Shown here in pieces: positions 52,801 to 62,487 of a DNA stretch of 64,000 nucleotides; position 1 is the first letter of the stretch; each line of letters starts with the position of its first letter. The position numbers and the translations under genes were made by a program. Location: NCBI GenBank assembly GCA_037951105.1, contig JBAMJV010003348.1, positions 62,001-126,000 of the forward strand, in the 5' to 3' direction. The DNA is from Echinarachnius parma. Its lineage: Eukaryota; Echinodermata; Echinoidea; Clypeasteroida; Echinarachniidae. Under the pieces are notes generated by a model. The model searched no databases, was not told where the DNA came from, and saw nothing but the letters and a program-made list of their open reading frames with translations.

Positions 52801-55800
52801 TAAAGTTTCACCACATATAGAGGAGGCTCCAAACTGCAAGATTGTGTGCATAAAGTATTTTAGCCAAAAATGGAAGGGACCACCGCGCAAAGAAAAGCGC
52901 AGGGTTATATATTATGGTAACGTTGTTTGAATTAAATAGATGTCCAACACTAATGCAGGTTGTGTTATTCATAAACAATCACCAAAATTCAGGAACCAAC
53001 AGGGCCTAGATGGTTATGTAAGTGCCAGTGCCTAATTCTATACCTGCGTACGCTTGGAAACAATATAAGCACGGTAGACACGTACGTCCTAGACAGTGTC
53101 CATCTGCATCTTTAGATTTGTTCCTAACACTGAGCACTATATATACATTATACATACATGTACATTAGAAAGAAGTGTGGAATCTACAGTAGTGTGTACA
53201 ATTCCATGCAAGCTTCTTTTCATTGTAGCTTCTATGCAATTTTGTTTTAATTACTTTAGGTCAAGTGGATTGTTCCAAATTAATTAGACACTCAGTTTTC
53301 AGTGTACTCGATTCAAACTTAAAGGGAACCAACGCCCCAAAATAATATTCTTATTTTAAGTGAAAGGTAACATTTTTCGTAGTCCATTCCACCTTCTTCT
53401 TCTTATTCTTCTTCCTCCGGTAATATCGGAGATCACACTGTACACGATGGACCACTTTGGATTATCAATCAGCCTGAGACGAGTTGCAACAATTCAATTC
53501 AATCAATTCAAGTTCAGAAAAAAAAAATTTCTAGACAAATTACATAATCGGAAAATGCATTGATACTAAAGCATGTGTTCATGGGTCCAGGACGAACGCA
53601 TCGCATCGTCCGTGATTCTATTGTCTCTAAATGTATGCGTAAATAGAATTAGGGTTATGTTGCTTCCATAAGTGGTGGTAATTTATTATATTGTTTATGA
53701 ATCACACGACCCATTGCAACGTGTTGGTTATCTATTTTTTATCACACAACATTACCAAAACATATGTTATTCTGCGTTGTTCTTTGCATGGTGGTCCCCT
53801 TTTAATTGCTAACATGCTTGAAGTACATGCATGTAATCTTAAATCATAAAATTAAATTTTAGTTTCCGACAGGATACGATATAAAATATGAGATATGACC
53901 ATAAAACCATGACCAGTAAGTGCTTTTTTCCTGTTTGAAAGATTGTACAGTTTCTATATTTTGATTACATGTACATGTAGGCATTGGCGGGAAAGTGAAA
54001 TAATGAATCACATATACTTATATATGTTTAATCACTAGTTTAAAGGGTACCACCACCCAAAAATAATATTCTTATAAAAAAAAGGTAACATTTTTAGTTT
54101 TTCATTCCACTGACAAGTTCAGAAAAATATGTTTTAAGAAAAATTATATACTGGTAATTGCAACAAACAAAAAATTACCATACTACAACATGTGTTCATG
54201 GGTCTGCATACGAAGACTAGCTTTTGTCTAGGTGAACGCATTGTCCGTGATTCTAGTGTCTCCAAACGTATGCGTGGATAGAATCGGCACACTCCCAGGC
54301 GTTTGGCACGTACATTACATGTACGGAACCATGTTGCCATAATGGTTCCGTAAGTGGTGGTAATTAAATGCATTGTTTATGAACTACACGCCCCATTGCA
54401 AAGTGCTGGTTATCTATTTGATATCACACAACATATTATTCTGTGTTGTTCTTTGCCTGGTGGTCCCCTTTAAAATGCTGACATGATTGAAGTACATGTA
54501 GTGCTGAACTATCTGGCAGGATACCAGCTCATTTCATTTCTCTGTCTTAAAAATATGAGAAATGATCGTAAAAATTAAGACCAATAAGTGTTTTTTCCTG
54601 TTTGAAAGAAGACAGATTGTACAGTTTCTATATTTTGATTACATGTAGGCATTGGAAAGTGAAACTAATAATCACATGATGAAATCACTAGTTCAATGCA
54701 TGTACATTGTATGTGTAGCCTTAAAATTACAGTAAGTGTTTTTTTTTTACCTCGAGGTTGGCTGCTCTGAAAAAACTTTTTTTGGGTTGAAAATTTGACT
54801 GGCCCAAGGTCATCAAGCACAGTACAATTTTAAGCTAAATATTTGATGCAACTTATTATTCTATTGTTGTTTTTGTTTTCATTTGGTTTTTCTTATAGTG
54901 ACTCTGGGACCATGCCTCCTGAGAGCTGTCTATTTGGTCAACTGTTAAACATGGCAGCTGCTTTAGGTACAAGTACAGAAATATAAGAACTTAGAAGAAC
55001 TTAGTAAAATTTGTTAGTAAATTTATTGATGTAATTATTGATTCAACAAATATATCAATGAATGATAATTTACTAAGTAACGAATGAATTATTTAATTGA
55101 TAAATGGGATTCCGCCGGGATTCCCATTTTCTCTGCTCTTTTTCGTTTAATGAATAAATATACTCTTAACTTAAAGGGATAGTTGAGTTCTGGTAAGGAG
55201 AGTACAGTTTTGGTGAAACTGAATTTTAGTACCCAAAACCTGCATCATTACATTACAAACTAATAGTTATAACTAGAAAGGAACACAAAATTACAAATGA
55301 CGTAGTAAAGATCATGTTATCATTAAAAAAGAGCCGTTAAAACGTAAGAGGGCGCTCTCTAAACACTCATCGGTTTCAACCATTTTGAATAAAATATTGC
55401 GCATGTGATGCTTTGTTGAAATAGTGATTAGATAGAGAAATAACCAACAACTATTTAAATACCTATTTTGTAACTTTTTGAAAAGAGGAAGCATTTTTTT
55501 GAATTTTTAACGGCTGGTTTAAAATTCTCTAATAAACCTGGGGCCCCAGCTTTATTACAAATTGTTATATTTATGGATATTTCAGCCGTCTCTGAACCGA
55601 TTTTGATCAAACAAAGATGATTTTATTATTTAAATATTATGCTCTTTCAAATTTTACACTCAGTTTTTCATTACCTCACAAAAAAAGAAAGTAGTCTAGC
55701 GCCCTCTCTACCAAAACTCAACTATCCCTTTAATCATTTTTTATATTTGTACAGGTATCATGAAAGTCAAGGAATGAATAGGTCTATATATTGATAAAGA

Positions 55801-58800
55801 AATATTAAAGGGATAGTTGAGTTCTGGTAAGGAGAGTACAGTTTTAGTGAAACTGAATTTTAGTAACCAAAACCTGCATCATTACATTACAAACTAATGG
55901 TTATAACTAGAAAGGAACACAAAATTACAAATGACGTAGTAAAGATCATGTTATCATTCAAAAAGAGCCGTTAAAACGTAAGAGGGCGCTCTCTGAACAC
56001 TCGTCGGTTTCAACCATTTTGAATAAAATATTGTGCATGTGATGCTTTGTTGAAATAGTGATTAGATAGAGAAATAACCAACAACTATTTAAATACCTAT
56101 TTTGTAACTTTTTGAAAAGAGGAAGCATTTTTTTGAATTTTTAACGGCTGGTTCAAAATTCTCTAATAAACCCGGGGCCCCGGGTTTATTACAAATTGTT
56201 ATATTTATGGATATTTCAGCCGTTTCTGAACCGATTTTGATCAAACAAAGATGATTTTATTGTTTAAATATTATGCTCTTTCAAATTTTACCCTCAGTTT
56301 TTCATTACCTCACAAACCAATTAAGTAGTCTAGCGCCCTCTCTACCAAAACTCAACTTTCCCTTTAAGTAATCATCATCATAACCATTTTATTCTATCAA
56401 TCAGTCAATCAATCTATAAATCAGTCAGTCAGTCAGTCATCATCATCATCATCATCATCATAATAATTATTGTAATATTAACCGGTACCTATATATCATT
56501 GTTTAATTACTCCAGGCATGACAGGGGATAGATAATATTACAACAGAAAGTTACAATTAAAATAATTATTATTTTATCAAACGTCCTAACTATCTTATTC
56601 TTAGTTATTAATCTATTTACCAGTACGTATATTATTGTACTCAAGGGATGGCAGAGATTTATACAAGCACATTGAACTCCAACATTCATTCGGCATTCTC
56701 TTCGAAGACATGCCCACGACTTGGTATGCATGACTAAAAGAACCCATGTTCAATGCAATTTGTATATAGCGTATAGGTTCTTTTTAATAGTTGTGCATGC
56801 CAAGTCGTGTGCACGTCTTAAAAGAGAATGCCCAGATACATTCATTCATTCACATAAGTCATCATCATCCTGATTAACTCATTATATTCTACCAATACGT
56901 ATAACATACATGTAATATTATTCAAAGTTCCTTATTAGCACAGGCCCGCTGGCCCGGGGCCACTAGAAATTGGCTTTGGACCACCGAATGTCACTTCTGC
57001 TAAATTCCACTGGCCCAACTGGGCAACCAAAAAAACACATAAATGTTAAATGTTTTTCTTTGTTTTGGGCATCCAGATACAAGTTTTAGGCCACAAGATT
57101 TTTAAAAAATATTGTTTTTACTTGCGCATATGGGCTACACAGCATAAAAGTTATCTAGCATTGCATTATTTTGATTCTATTACTCCAGGCATGGCAGGTA
57201 TCTATGTGAGGTACAAGCAAGTGGAGCTCTACGGGGAGCATTACAGCTCCGACAGACTCAACCGAGTAAACAGAGCTGGTCTTGTGATGGGGCTTATTGC
57301 GTGTTTTGGGATGTCAATCGTTGCAAACTTTCAGGTAAGAGGGACATTTGTGCAAATAAGAAAAAAAAACATACAGAATCTGTCTTACAATAATATCCAC
57401 TTGTTGATGTTTTGGTCCTTCTATCATGAATGCTTTTATTAATAATTATAATAATGGTGGCTACTTATAAAGCGCATGTTCTGTCTTTCGATGCTCGCGG
57501 CGCATCACTATTATTACCCCGGTCATCGGATACATACTGCACTCAATCCAGCACACAAAGTGCACATTGTCCACTCCCTAGGGAGCATTCCAGCTAGCAG
57601 AGGTGTCGATTTCAGGAGTATTTACCTCCCGGGACTCGCGCTAAATTTTCAGGCGAGTCACGGGTACCCGAAATTTGCCCATTTGTTGATTTCGTTATCG
57701 GCATGTCACGCCAGCTGGGAAAACATGTTCATTCAAGTGAAAAAAATGCAGCGCATTTTTGTCACTTGAATGAACTTGATAACTCTTGCGTTCAATGAGG
57801 GGACTTTTGCTTTTTTTTCGGGATATCGAGTATTGATTTTTGCGCCCGGGACTCGACATTTTTCGGCGGGACCCGGGTACCCGTGACTCGTCAACAGCAC
57901 TAAGCAACCTCGTAGGTGCACACAGTGCTAAGTAACTCCTTTCCATCCTTCCGGGTACCCATTTATACACCTGGGTCGAGAGCAGCCTATGTGGATAATT
58001 TTCTTGCTGAAGGAAAATCGCGATGGGCATACCTTGAGTTCGAAAGGTTTGGAAGGCACGCGCTCTACCAATCTCGCCACTCCACATCTATTATATCGCT
58101 AAATATATCATAAGTCTTTGTCATGTTTTCAATAATTTTTCTCTGATACTTAAAGGTCAATCTTTAAGTACATGTATTTTGTATATTTGTAAAACTACTT
58201 TCCTCTGAATCTAATTTCATTCTTCAAAAAGTTTGCTTTCTACAATCATTATTCAACTGGTTCGTTTATCAATCTCCCAGTATATTGTATGTGACCTTAC
58301 ACCACAAAACGACCGTTATGTCGCTGTGGTAGTTTGTCTGTAATTAGCTGATATAGCCAAAACAAAATTAAAATATGAAATTTAGGAATTGGTATTTCCT
58401 GAATGAGGGTATCATAATGCACCTTTTGTGAAATTTTGAGCGTCATAAATCATGTTTAAATATGATTTTTAATCAAATAAATATGATCAGATTACAGTGC
58501 TTGAATGGACGCTGATCTTTGAAACGGCCCGTTTTCTCCCGAACTTTAAAACTGATTCAGCCATGTTCCAAATCTTGGCTGCTCATTTTGAGAGGGTTCG
58601 CTTAGTCCAAATATGACAAATTATATACCATTTTAAAGGTATTGACTTCTACTTTACTGTCCTGTAAAAATAAGCACACTCATTTTTCCTGACTTATTGG
58701 TTGTTTTGTGGTGTGAGGTCACATATATTACATTTTTCTTGTCTTTTAACAGATAGGGAACATCGTATCAATGCACTTTCTCGGTGCGTTTCTACTGTTC

Positions 58801-61800
58801 CTCCCCGGAGCGATATACGGTTTCCTTCACGCGTGGATCTCGTACAAGATGCACCCGGACCACGCGTCTCGCGTCATCTGCCACGTGCGCCTTCTACTCT
58901 CCATCATCATCGCGCTCTCCTCCACTTTGTGTATCCTTTGTATAAACTCAACTACAATCCAAACCTGGATTTAAAGACTATCTGCATATATGATGACATA
59001 AATGGTACCCTGGAGTACCAAACGTAAACCCGCCATTTTGTGTAATTATTCATTTATTTTGTAGGGCTGTACTCTGGGTATAGCGTGCATACAAGCGCGC
59101 GATGCACTGCATCATGCATGCATAACGCAATAGCTGCGATACGGTTGGACGCAAGATGGCGCTACACAACGCAGTACCCCGGGTTACTACGATACCCCGG
59201 GGTACTGCGTGTGTCATCATATAAAGATCTTTAATCTTGAGTCTGGTCTATAAAGATTATTAAACCTACTCACATGTGTAACTACCACTTTTGGGCCCTG
59301 TTCCATAAAGAGATGCAATCGATTGTAAGTTACGATTAATTGTAAGTCAGAAAGTTTGTACTTTTCAACCAATCAGATTTGCGCATTTAGTCACATGATC
59401 GGACTTACAATCAATTGCAACTTTACAATCGATTGCATCTCTTTCTGCAACGGGGCCTTGATGTCCTCTTGTAGTCATTCTTGTCATGTTTGACTGTATT
59501 CTAGAAAATATTTAGATATTTAGATGTTGAACATTTGATATAAATTACAATGATCTAAAAAAAGGGTTTCTCCTCACAATCATCATCTCAGTCTCCCTTT
59601 TTTTGTGGATCCTTTGTAATATGAACTACAGTCCAAACTTGCTCTATTTACCACGTGTCTAAAGATGCACATTTTAGTCACATGATCTCACTTGCATTCA
59701 ACTGCAACTTTACAATTGACTGCATAGAAAGATTGTTAAAGGGATAGTACAGTTTTTGTCTAGAGGGCATTTCAAAAAACAATTAGTTGTGAGGTTATGA
59801 CAAACTAATTGTAATATCTGAAAGGGCACATGTGATTTGTATTACGACAAATAAACTTTGTTTAATCAAAATCCGTACAGAAACATCTGACATATCCATA
59901 AATATATCCGATTGGAATAAATGTTGGGCCCAAACATTTATTTGAGAATTTACGAAAATATTTATAAAGCCTTCACATTGTCCTAAATACACAAAAGGGG
60001 CTTTTAAATTGTTTTTAATGATCTCTCTAGATTGATACATTACTTTTACCAAACATCAAATTGACATCTTTTTATATGAAAGAAAGCCATTCTTGGGAAG
60101 GACCACCACCGTAAGAGCTTTCTAGCTCAGTTGGAAGCCCAATTTTCTTTGCTCATTTTTATTTATTTAATATATATTACTCAGGTCAAATTTCCCAATG
60201 TTTGAATTGACTGGCTGATATTATTGAATTGGTATTAATTAGCAAATATTGATATTGCAAAATCAGACATGTCAGACATTTGATTTCTAAAATAATTTAT
60301 AAAATCAATTTGAGGCAGTTTATTTTGTCACCTCTTTGTATTCATACAAGGTAATTTAAGCATTCACCGAAGAGTTATGATTATATTCTACCAAAAAAAG
60401 GAGAAGAAAAGATGAAGTTTTATTCCTTGACATATGCATATGCATCCACCAGGCACATTATTTACTCTAATTTCTATTAAACTTTCCAAGAAAAATGGCC
60501 TCAACCTCAACTGGGAACCTCAAGATGGGGTAAGTGTGTAACCCATTGAAGACGATTTGATTTGTATATAACATTAAATCTCCAATTGGGCAGGGGACCG
60601 ATTATGGACCAGCGACATTTACCATGGTAATTAGCATCATTGGCTCTAAATCATCGATATTGATATGCTAGAATTACATGTATATACAAATCAACATAAC
60701 GATAGCAGAGCACACATACCGCCCTCACTCATTCAACCGTAAATGATTACACACGCATATCTAGAGACGGGTGGAACTAGGACTGGTCCTGGGTCATGAT
60801 CGTGCTCTCGGCCACAGAGGTCCTAGCCCAAGTATTTTTTTGGACCAGTCCAGGACCCCGTTGCAGAAACATCAATTGTAAGTCAGAGCATGTGTTCTAA
60901 ATGCACAAATATGATTGGTTGAAATGTGCAAAGTTTCGGACTTTGTATCTCTTTCTGCAACGGGACCCTGAAAAGGTTATTAACCTATTGAAGATTATAT
61001 GAGTTGGGCCCCATTTCAGAAAGAGTTGCAATCAATTTTAAAGTTGCAGGTGAATGCAAGTGAGATCATGTGACTAAAATGCGCAACTTTAACATCGATT
61101 GCAACTCTTTCTGCAATGGGCCCTGAACAGAATAACTAACTGAAGATAGTGTGATTTGGGTATAGCACATTTCCATCTAGGGATCTGGCATAGTATTCAG
61201 GACTGTGATTTTGGTATACATAGTACATTCTCCATTTCCCCATTTGGCCTCTGGCTAAATATCTGTGACCGGCTATAGCAAAATCCTGCACTTGTCGGTA
61301 CAAATCAAAATGTAGATTTTTATACCATTAGAAAGGCCTCATCACAAGCTTTAATTTGATGCTTTGTACTTAAAATTGGTCAATAATTGGCAAACATAAG
61401 TCTTTTACACACATTATGTGAACTTAAATGCCAATTTCCTCAAAATATGAATTATTGACAAGTGCAGGGTTTTGCTATAGCCGGTCACATTTTACTATAT
61501 ATGGTGCTAATGGAAACTTTACCAAGCGAAAAATGTCCTGAATCATGAATGGACAACAAAATTAACTTGACAATTTTGTTCTATTCACAGGGCTACCCCG
61601 AGCACATCGTCGCAACATCTTCAGAGTGGATCGTAGCCGTCGCGTTTCTTCTCTACTTCTTCACGTTCATACGCGAGTTTCAGAAAATCGTACTTCACGC
61701 GGAGCTAAAGCACAACTACTCGTACTACAACAACGTTATTGAGACTTCCGTCTACCCGCCGGTACCGAACTACAATAACAGCACAGATGCTTTCATCTCT

Positions 61801-61815
61801 CCATTGCATGTTTGA
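49756..61815 (+). CDS. DRAM2-like lysosomal membrane protein, complete, seven exons
   Basis: DRAM-family proteins are six-pass membrane proteins of lysosomes and endosomes that promote autophagy. Exons: 49756-49865, 52535-52588, 54899-54966, 57189-57334, 58753-58930, 60453-60529, 61591-61815. They join in phase to 286 codons (285 residues; human DRAM2 has 266). Family blocks: PYISDSGTMPPESCLFGQLL, AGIYVRYKQVELYG, LNRVNRAGLVMGLIACFGMS then IVANFQ, and a late SSEWIVAVAFLLYFFTFIRE. These match human DRAM2 ([63 protein letters not shown]) better than TMEM150 or DRAM1. Six hydrophobic segments are visible. AATAAA overlaps the stop (61815-61820). The 5' UTR and promoter were not identified. Introns carry many MITEs. 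Confidence 0.9.
49866..50950. other. DRAM2-like intron 1, first part; nothing recognised
   Basis: AT-rich intron sequence without a supported gene. Open frames of 72-96 codons near 50400-50920 resemble no family. Confidence 0.5.
50990..51325. repeat. Three repeats of ACAGGACCCACCAGGTTCC
   Basis: ACAGG.CCCACCAGGTTC.C followed by ATAGG(C/A)AATGGGTTAA and TACTAGATGTTGCAAT occurs near 51075, 51212 and 51292, giving units of about 80-135 bp in intron 1. Confidence 0.65.
51332..51561. mobile_element. Tc1/mariner-type MITE
   Basis: 230 bp flanked by TA. Ends CAGTGTACCCAAGAATTATT and AATAATTGTTGGTTACACTG are inverted and continue as TTTGGACACC / GGTGTCCAAA. CAGTG...TTTGGACAC ends are characteristic of Tc1-like elements. 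There is no transposase. Confidence 0.8.
51675..51705. repeat. Poly-C tract
   Basis: C run of about 22 followed by TCCCC in intron 1. Low complexity. Confidence 0.75.
51871..52375. mobile_element. CCGTAAAACTC MITE, simple copy
   Basis: 505 bp flanked by TA. Left end CCGTAAAACTCTGTG, right end CACGGAGTTTTACGG, with GTGTATAAGGCGCACCC repeated just inside. The interior (ACCACTGGTTAGAAA, GCTCTTGTCATGCC, AACATGACTACAGGGTG) matches the right arm of the composite at 14096-16213. Non-coding. Confidence 0.8.
52535..52588 (+). CDS. DRAM2-like exon 2
   Basis: 54 nt between CTCCTTGCAG and AG/GTAAGG. Reads YCVAVGLRHLNPDFPYI, the luminal loop leading to the conserved PYISDSGT block. Confidence 0.87.
   Translation: MLRCSWLATSQSRFSLH
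52589..53317. other. DRAM2-like intron 2, first part; nothing recognised
   Basis: AT-rich intron. No supported feature. Confidence 0.5.
53318..54700. repeat. Tandem duplication of about 700 bp inside intron 2
   Basis: Units 53318-54040 and 54041-54700 share, in order, AAAGGG.ACCA.C.CCC.AAA, ATAATATTCTTAT, TGTGTTCATGGGTC, CGTCCGTGATTCTA, CCATAAGTGGTGGTAAT, TGTGTTGTTCTTTGC, GGTGGTCCCCTTTT, CCTGTTTGAAAGA and TCTATATTTTGATTACATGT. Each unit begins with a MITE-like TTTAAAGGG...CCCCTTTT segment of about 440-490 bp. Confidence 0.65.
54899..54966 (+). CDS. DRAM2-like exon 3 (SDSGTMPPESCLFG)
   Basis: 68 nt between TTTTTCTTATAG and TTTAG/GTACAA. Reads SDSGTMPPESCLFGQLLNMA, the most conserved DRAM/TMEM150 family block. 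Confidence 0.9.
55105..55140 (+). mobile_element. SINE 3' fragment
   Basis: GGGATTCCGCCGGGATTCCC followed by ATTTTCTCTGCTC resembles the head-tail junction of the tRNA-type SINE at 33125. Only this short piece remains. Confidence 0.4.
55170..55735. mobile_element. AAAGGGATAGTTGAG MITE, copy 2
   Basis: About 565 bp with inverted ends TTAAAGGGATAGTTGAGTTC and CTCAACTATCCCTTTAA. Landmarks AAAAAGAGCCGTTAAAACG, GAGGGCGCTCTCT and GTCTAGCGCCCTCTCTACC. It lies in DRAM intron 3 and is nearly identical to the next copy. Confidence 0.8.
55806..56368. mobile_element. AAAGGGATAGTTGAG MITE, copy 3
   Basis: Same ends and landmarks as the copy at 55170, with only scattered differences seen by eye. Two such close copies about 640 bp apart suggest recent tandem duplication or re-insertion nearby. 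Confidence 0.8.
56400..56475. repeat. CAGT and CAT microsatellites
   Basis: CAATCAGTCAATCAATC, then (CAGT)n, then (CAT)n and TAATAAT. Simple repeat in intron 3. Confidence 0.8.
56680..56850. repeat. Inverted repeat, hairpin of about 55-bp arms
   Basis: GGCATTCTCTTCGAAGACAT and CACGACTTGGTATGCATGAC on the left correspond, in reverse complement, to GCATGCCAAGTCGTGTGCAC and GTCTTAAAAGAGAATGCCC on the right. This is probably a fold-back element in intron 3. Confidence 0.65.
56940..57040. mobile_element. GGCCC-core repeat fragment
   Basis: CCGCTGGCCCGGGGCCACTAG and CCACTGGCCCAACTGGGCAAC carry the GGCCC hairpin words of the 17143 and 62488 repeats. The ends are not clear. Confidence 0.4.
57189..57334 (+). 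CDS. DRAM2-like exon 4 (YVRYKQV, SIVANFQ)
   Basis: 146 nt between ATTACTCCAG and TTTCAG/GTAAGA. Reads GMAGIYVRYKQVELYGEHYS, then LNRVNRAGLVMGLIACFGMS and IVANFQ. Near-identical family blocks make this the strongest exon. Confidence 0.92.
57441..58085 (-). mobile_element. SINE with a nested insertion
   Basis: Reverse orientation: TTATAATAATGGTGGCTACTT tail at the left, GGGAGCATTCCAGCTAGC and GCACACAGTGCTAAG in the body, and a tRNA-like head with GAGTTCGAA and GCTCTACCAATCTCGCCAC at the right. The forward counterpart is at 63125-63411. A foreign segment at about 57596-57902 splits the body. Confidence 0.7.
57596..57902. mobile_element. Repeat nested in the SINE (GGGTACCCG words)
   Basis: About 300 bp with GGCGAGTCACGGGTACCCG near one end and GACCCGGGTACCCGTGACTCG near the other, in inverted arrangement, plus GGGACTCG(C/A). 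The SINE copy at 63125 lacks it, so it is a later insertion. Confidence 0.6.
58289..58724. mobile_element. ATGTGACCT MITE next to a splice acceptor
   Basis: 436 bp with inverted ends ATGTGACCTTACACCACAAA and TTTGTGGTGTGAGGTCACAT. Its right edge is 28 bp before DRAM-like exon 5, leaving only the pyrimidine tract and acceptor between them. Non-coding. Confidence 0.75.
58753..58930 (+). CDS. DRAM2-like exon 5 (TM4-TM5)
   Basis: 178 nt between TTTTAACAG and TTTGT/GTATCC (a weaker donor). Reads IGNIVSMHFLGAFLLFLPGA, a membrane hairpin, then HPDHASRVICHVRLLLSIII. The codons are notably GC- and CpG-rich against the surrounding introns. Confidence 0.87.
58991..59219 (-). mobile_element. TGATGACA inverted-repeat element, copy 2
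   Basis: 229 bp, flanked on both sides by TATA. Ends TGATGACATAAATGG and GCGTGTGTCATCA. It corresponds in reverse orientation to 40910-41209. Inserted 60 bp after DRAM-like exon 5. Confidence 0.75.
59293..59458. mobile_element. Palindromic MITE, GTTGCAG family, best copy
   Basis: GGGCCCTGTTCCATAAAGAG at the left and CTCTTTCTGCAACGGGGCC at the right. The interior has GCAATCGATTGTAAG and its complement, and the conserved AACCAATCAGATTTGCGCAT. About 166 bp. Confidence 0.75.
59568..59672 (+). pseudogene. Decayed copy of the 3' end of DRAM-like exon 5
   Basis: ACAATCATCATCTCAGTCTCC, TTTGTGGATCCTTTGTAATA and ACTACAGTCCAAACTTG follow the real exon and its intron edge: CCATCATCATCGCGCTCTCC, TTTGTGTATCCTTTGTATAA, ACTACAATCCAAACCTG. 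The donor GT is altered to GG. It lies about 640 bp downstream, in the same intron. Confidence 0.65.
59738..60060. mobile_element. AAAGGGATAGT MITE, partial copy 4
   Basis: Begins TTAAAGGGATAGTACAGTTT then continues with GAGGGCATTTC and, in reversed order, family landmarks such as AATAAACTTTGTTTAATCAAAA and CATATCCATAAATATA. The right end is not found. It is a rearranged copy. Confidence 0.5.
60105..60215 (+). mobile_element. tRNA-derived SINE, degraded copy 3
   Basis: GGACCACCACCGTAAGAGC, then TTTCTAGCTCAGTTGGAAGC directly joined to CCCAATTTTCTTTGC and a tail ending TTTCCCAATGTTTGAATT, as at 33125. The tRNA-like middle, including the B box, is deleted. Confidence 0.6.
60453..60529 (+). CDS. 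DRAM2-like exon 6
   Basis: 77 nt between ATCCACCAG and GGG/GTAAGT. Reads TLFTLISIKLSKKNGLNLNW then EPQDG, matching the KLHWNPEDKG loop of DRAM2. Confidence 0.87.
60848..60968. mobile_element. Palindromic MITE, GTTGCAG family, short copy
   Basis: GGACCCCGTTGCAGAAACATC and CTCTTTCTGCAACGGGACC ends with AATATGATTGGTTGAAATG between. Part of the left arm is missing. Confidence 0.65.
61008..61125. mobile_element. Palindromic MITE, GTTGCAG family, short copy
   Basis: GGGCCCCATTTCAGAAAGAG and CTCTTTCTGCAATGGGCCC ends, with CAATCAATTTTAAAGTTGCA and its near-complement inside. About 118 bp. Confidence 0.7.
61271..61488. mobile_element. TGTGACCGGCTATAGC MITE
   Basis: About 218 bp with inverted ends TGTGACCGGCTATAGCAAAA and TTTTGCTATAGCCGGTCACA, continuing as CCTGCACTTGTC / GACAAGTGCAGG. 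In DRAM-like intron 6, about 100 bp before the last exon. Confidence 0.8.
61591..61815 (+). CDS. DRAM2-like exon 7 (TM6, C-terminus, stop)
   Basis: 225 nt from acceptor CTATTCACAG. Reads GYPEHIVATSSEWIVAVAFL, then LYFFTFIREFQKIVL and a Tyr/Asn-rich tail ending SPLHV. The stop TGA (61813-61815) overlaps an AATAAA hexamer. Confidence 0.9.
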   Translation, partial: GYPEHIVATSSEWIVAVAFLLYFFTFIREFQKIVLHAELKHNYSYYNNVIETSVYPPVPNYNNSTDAFISPLHV

Positions 61816-62487
61816 ATAAAGAATTATTTCAATACGTTTGGAGGGTTTAAATGCACAAAAAAAACGATAACAACATTTTTATCAATTTATACAAGATAAT
61901 TGTTATTAAAGCTGCTGAAAAACTGTCAAAATGATCAGAAAATGTGTGATATTTTTAATCATAGTGCTCTGATATGCAATGAATCTTCAGGTGTCATTTT
62001 TAAAGACAATATTTTGTGTAAATATGAGCATGGTAGGTTTATCTTTAAAATGGCACGAATGGTGTTTATCGTTTTTTGCATTTAAACTCTTCAAATAATA
62101 GAATTGGTTTATTATTTTTGTATGAACATACCATGTATGTACTTTTATGTTCAAAAAACTATATTCTAACCTATTCACATTTTAGCGTTGAACGTTCTAT
62201 TGCAAACAAATTGTTATGCCAACTTGTATTAACAACTCATTTTACTATCATTGCTGAGCTGAAATAGCTGAAATCATCATCTTTTGTTTTTGTTTAGATC
62301 TGTTTTATCAATTTCTGGTCTTGCCATCTAGATTTGCCATCTGATTTACGAGTAAGTTATATTGCAATTTTTCTATTTTTCATTTCTTTTCATACTTGAA
62401 ACTTTTAAGAATTCTATTCAGTGATGTAGCACTTACTTTGCAGAAAGGGGAATAATGCTACATGTATCTTACCCTTCATTGCCCTAC
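61816..62487. other. 3' flank of the DRAM2-like gene, nothing recognised
   Basis: AT-rich. It probably holds the 3' UTR. ATTAAA near 61906 is a second possible poly(A) signal besides AATAAA at 61815. Open frames of 60 or so codons are unremarkable. Confidence 0.45.

Noticed and set aside
56505-56530. Copy of the DRAM exon 4 acceptor (ATTACTCCAGGCATG)
   Set aside because: Only about 15 matching bases with no further similarity. Chance cannot be excluded, unlike the exon 1 and exon 5 copies.
58701-59027. 108-codon frame overlapping DRAM exon 5
   Set aside because: Different frame from the splice-supported DRAM reading. A shadow.
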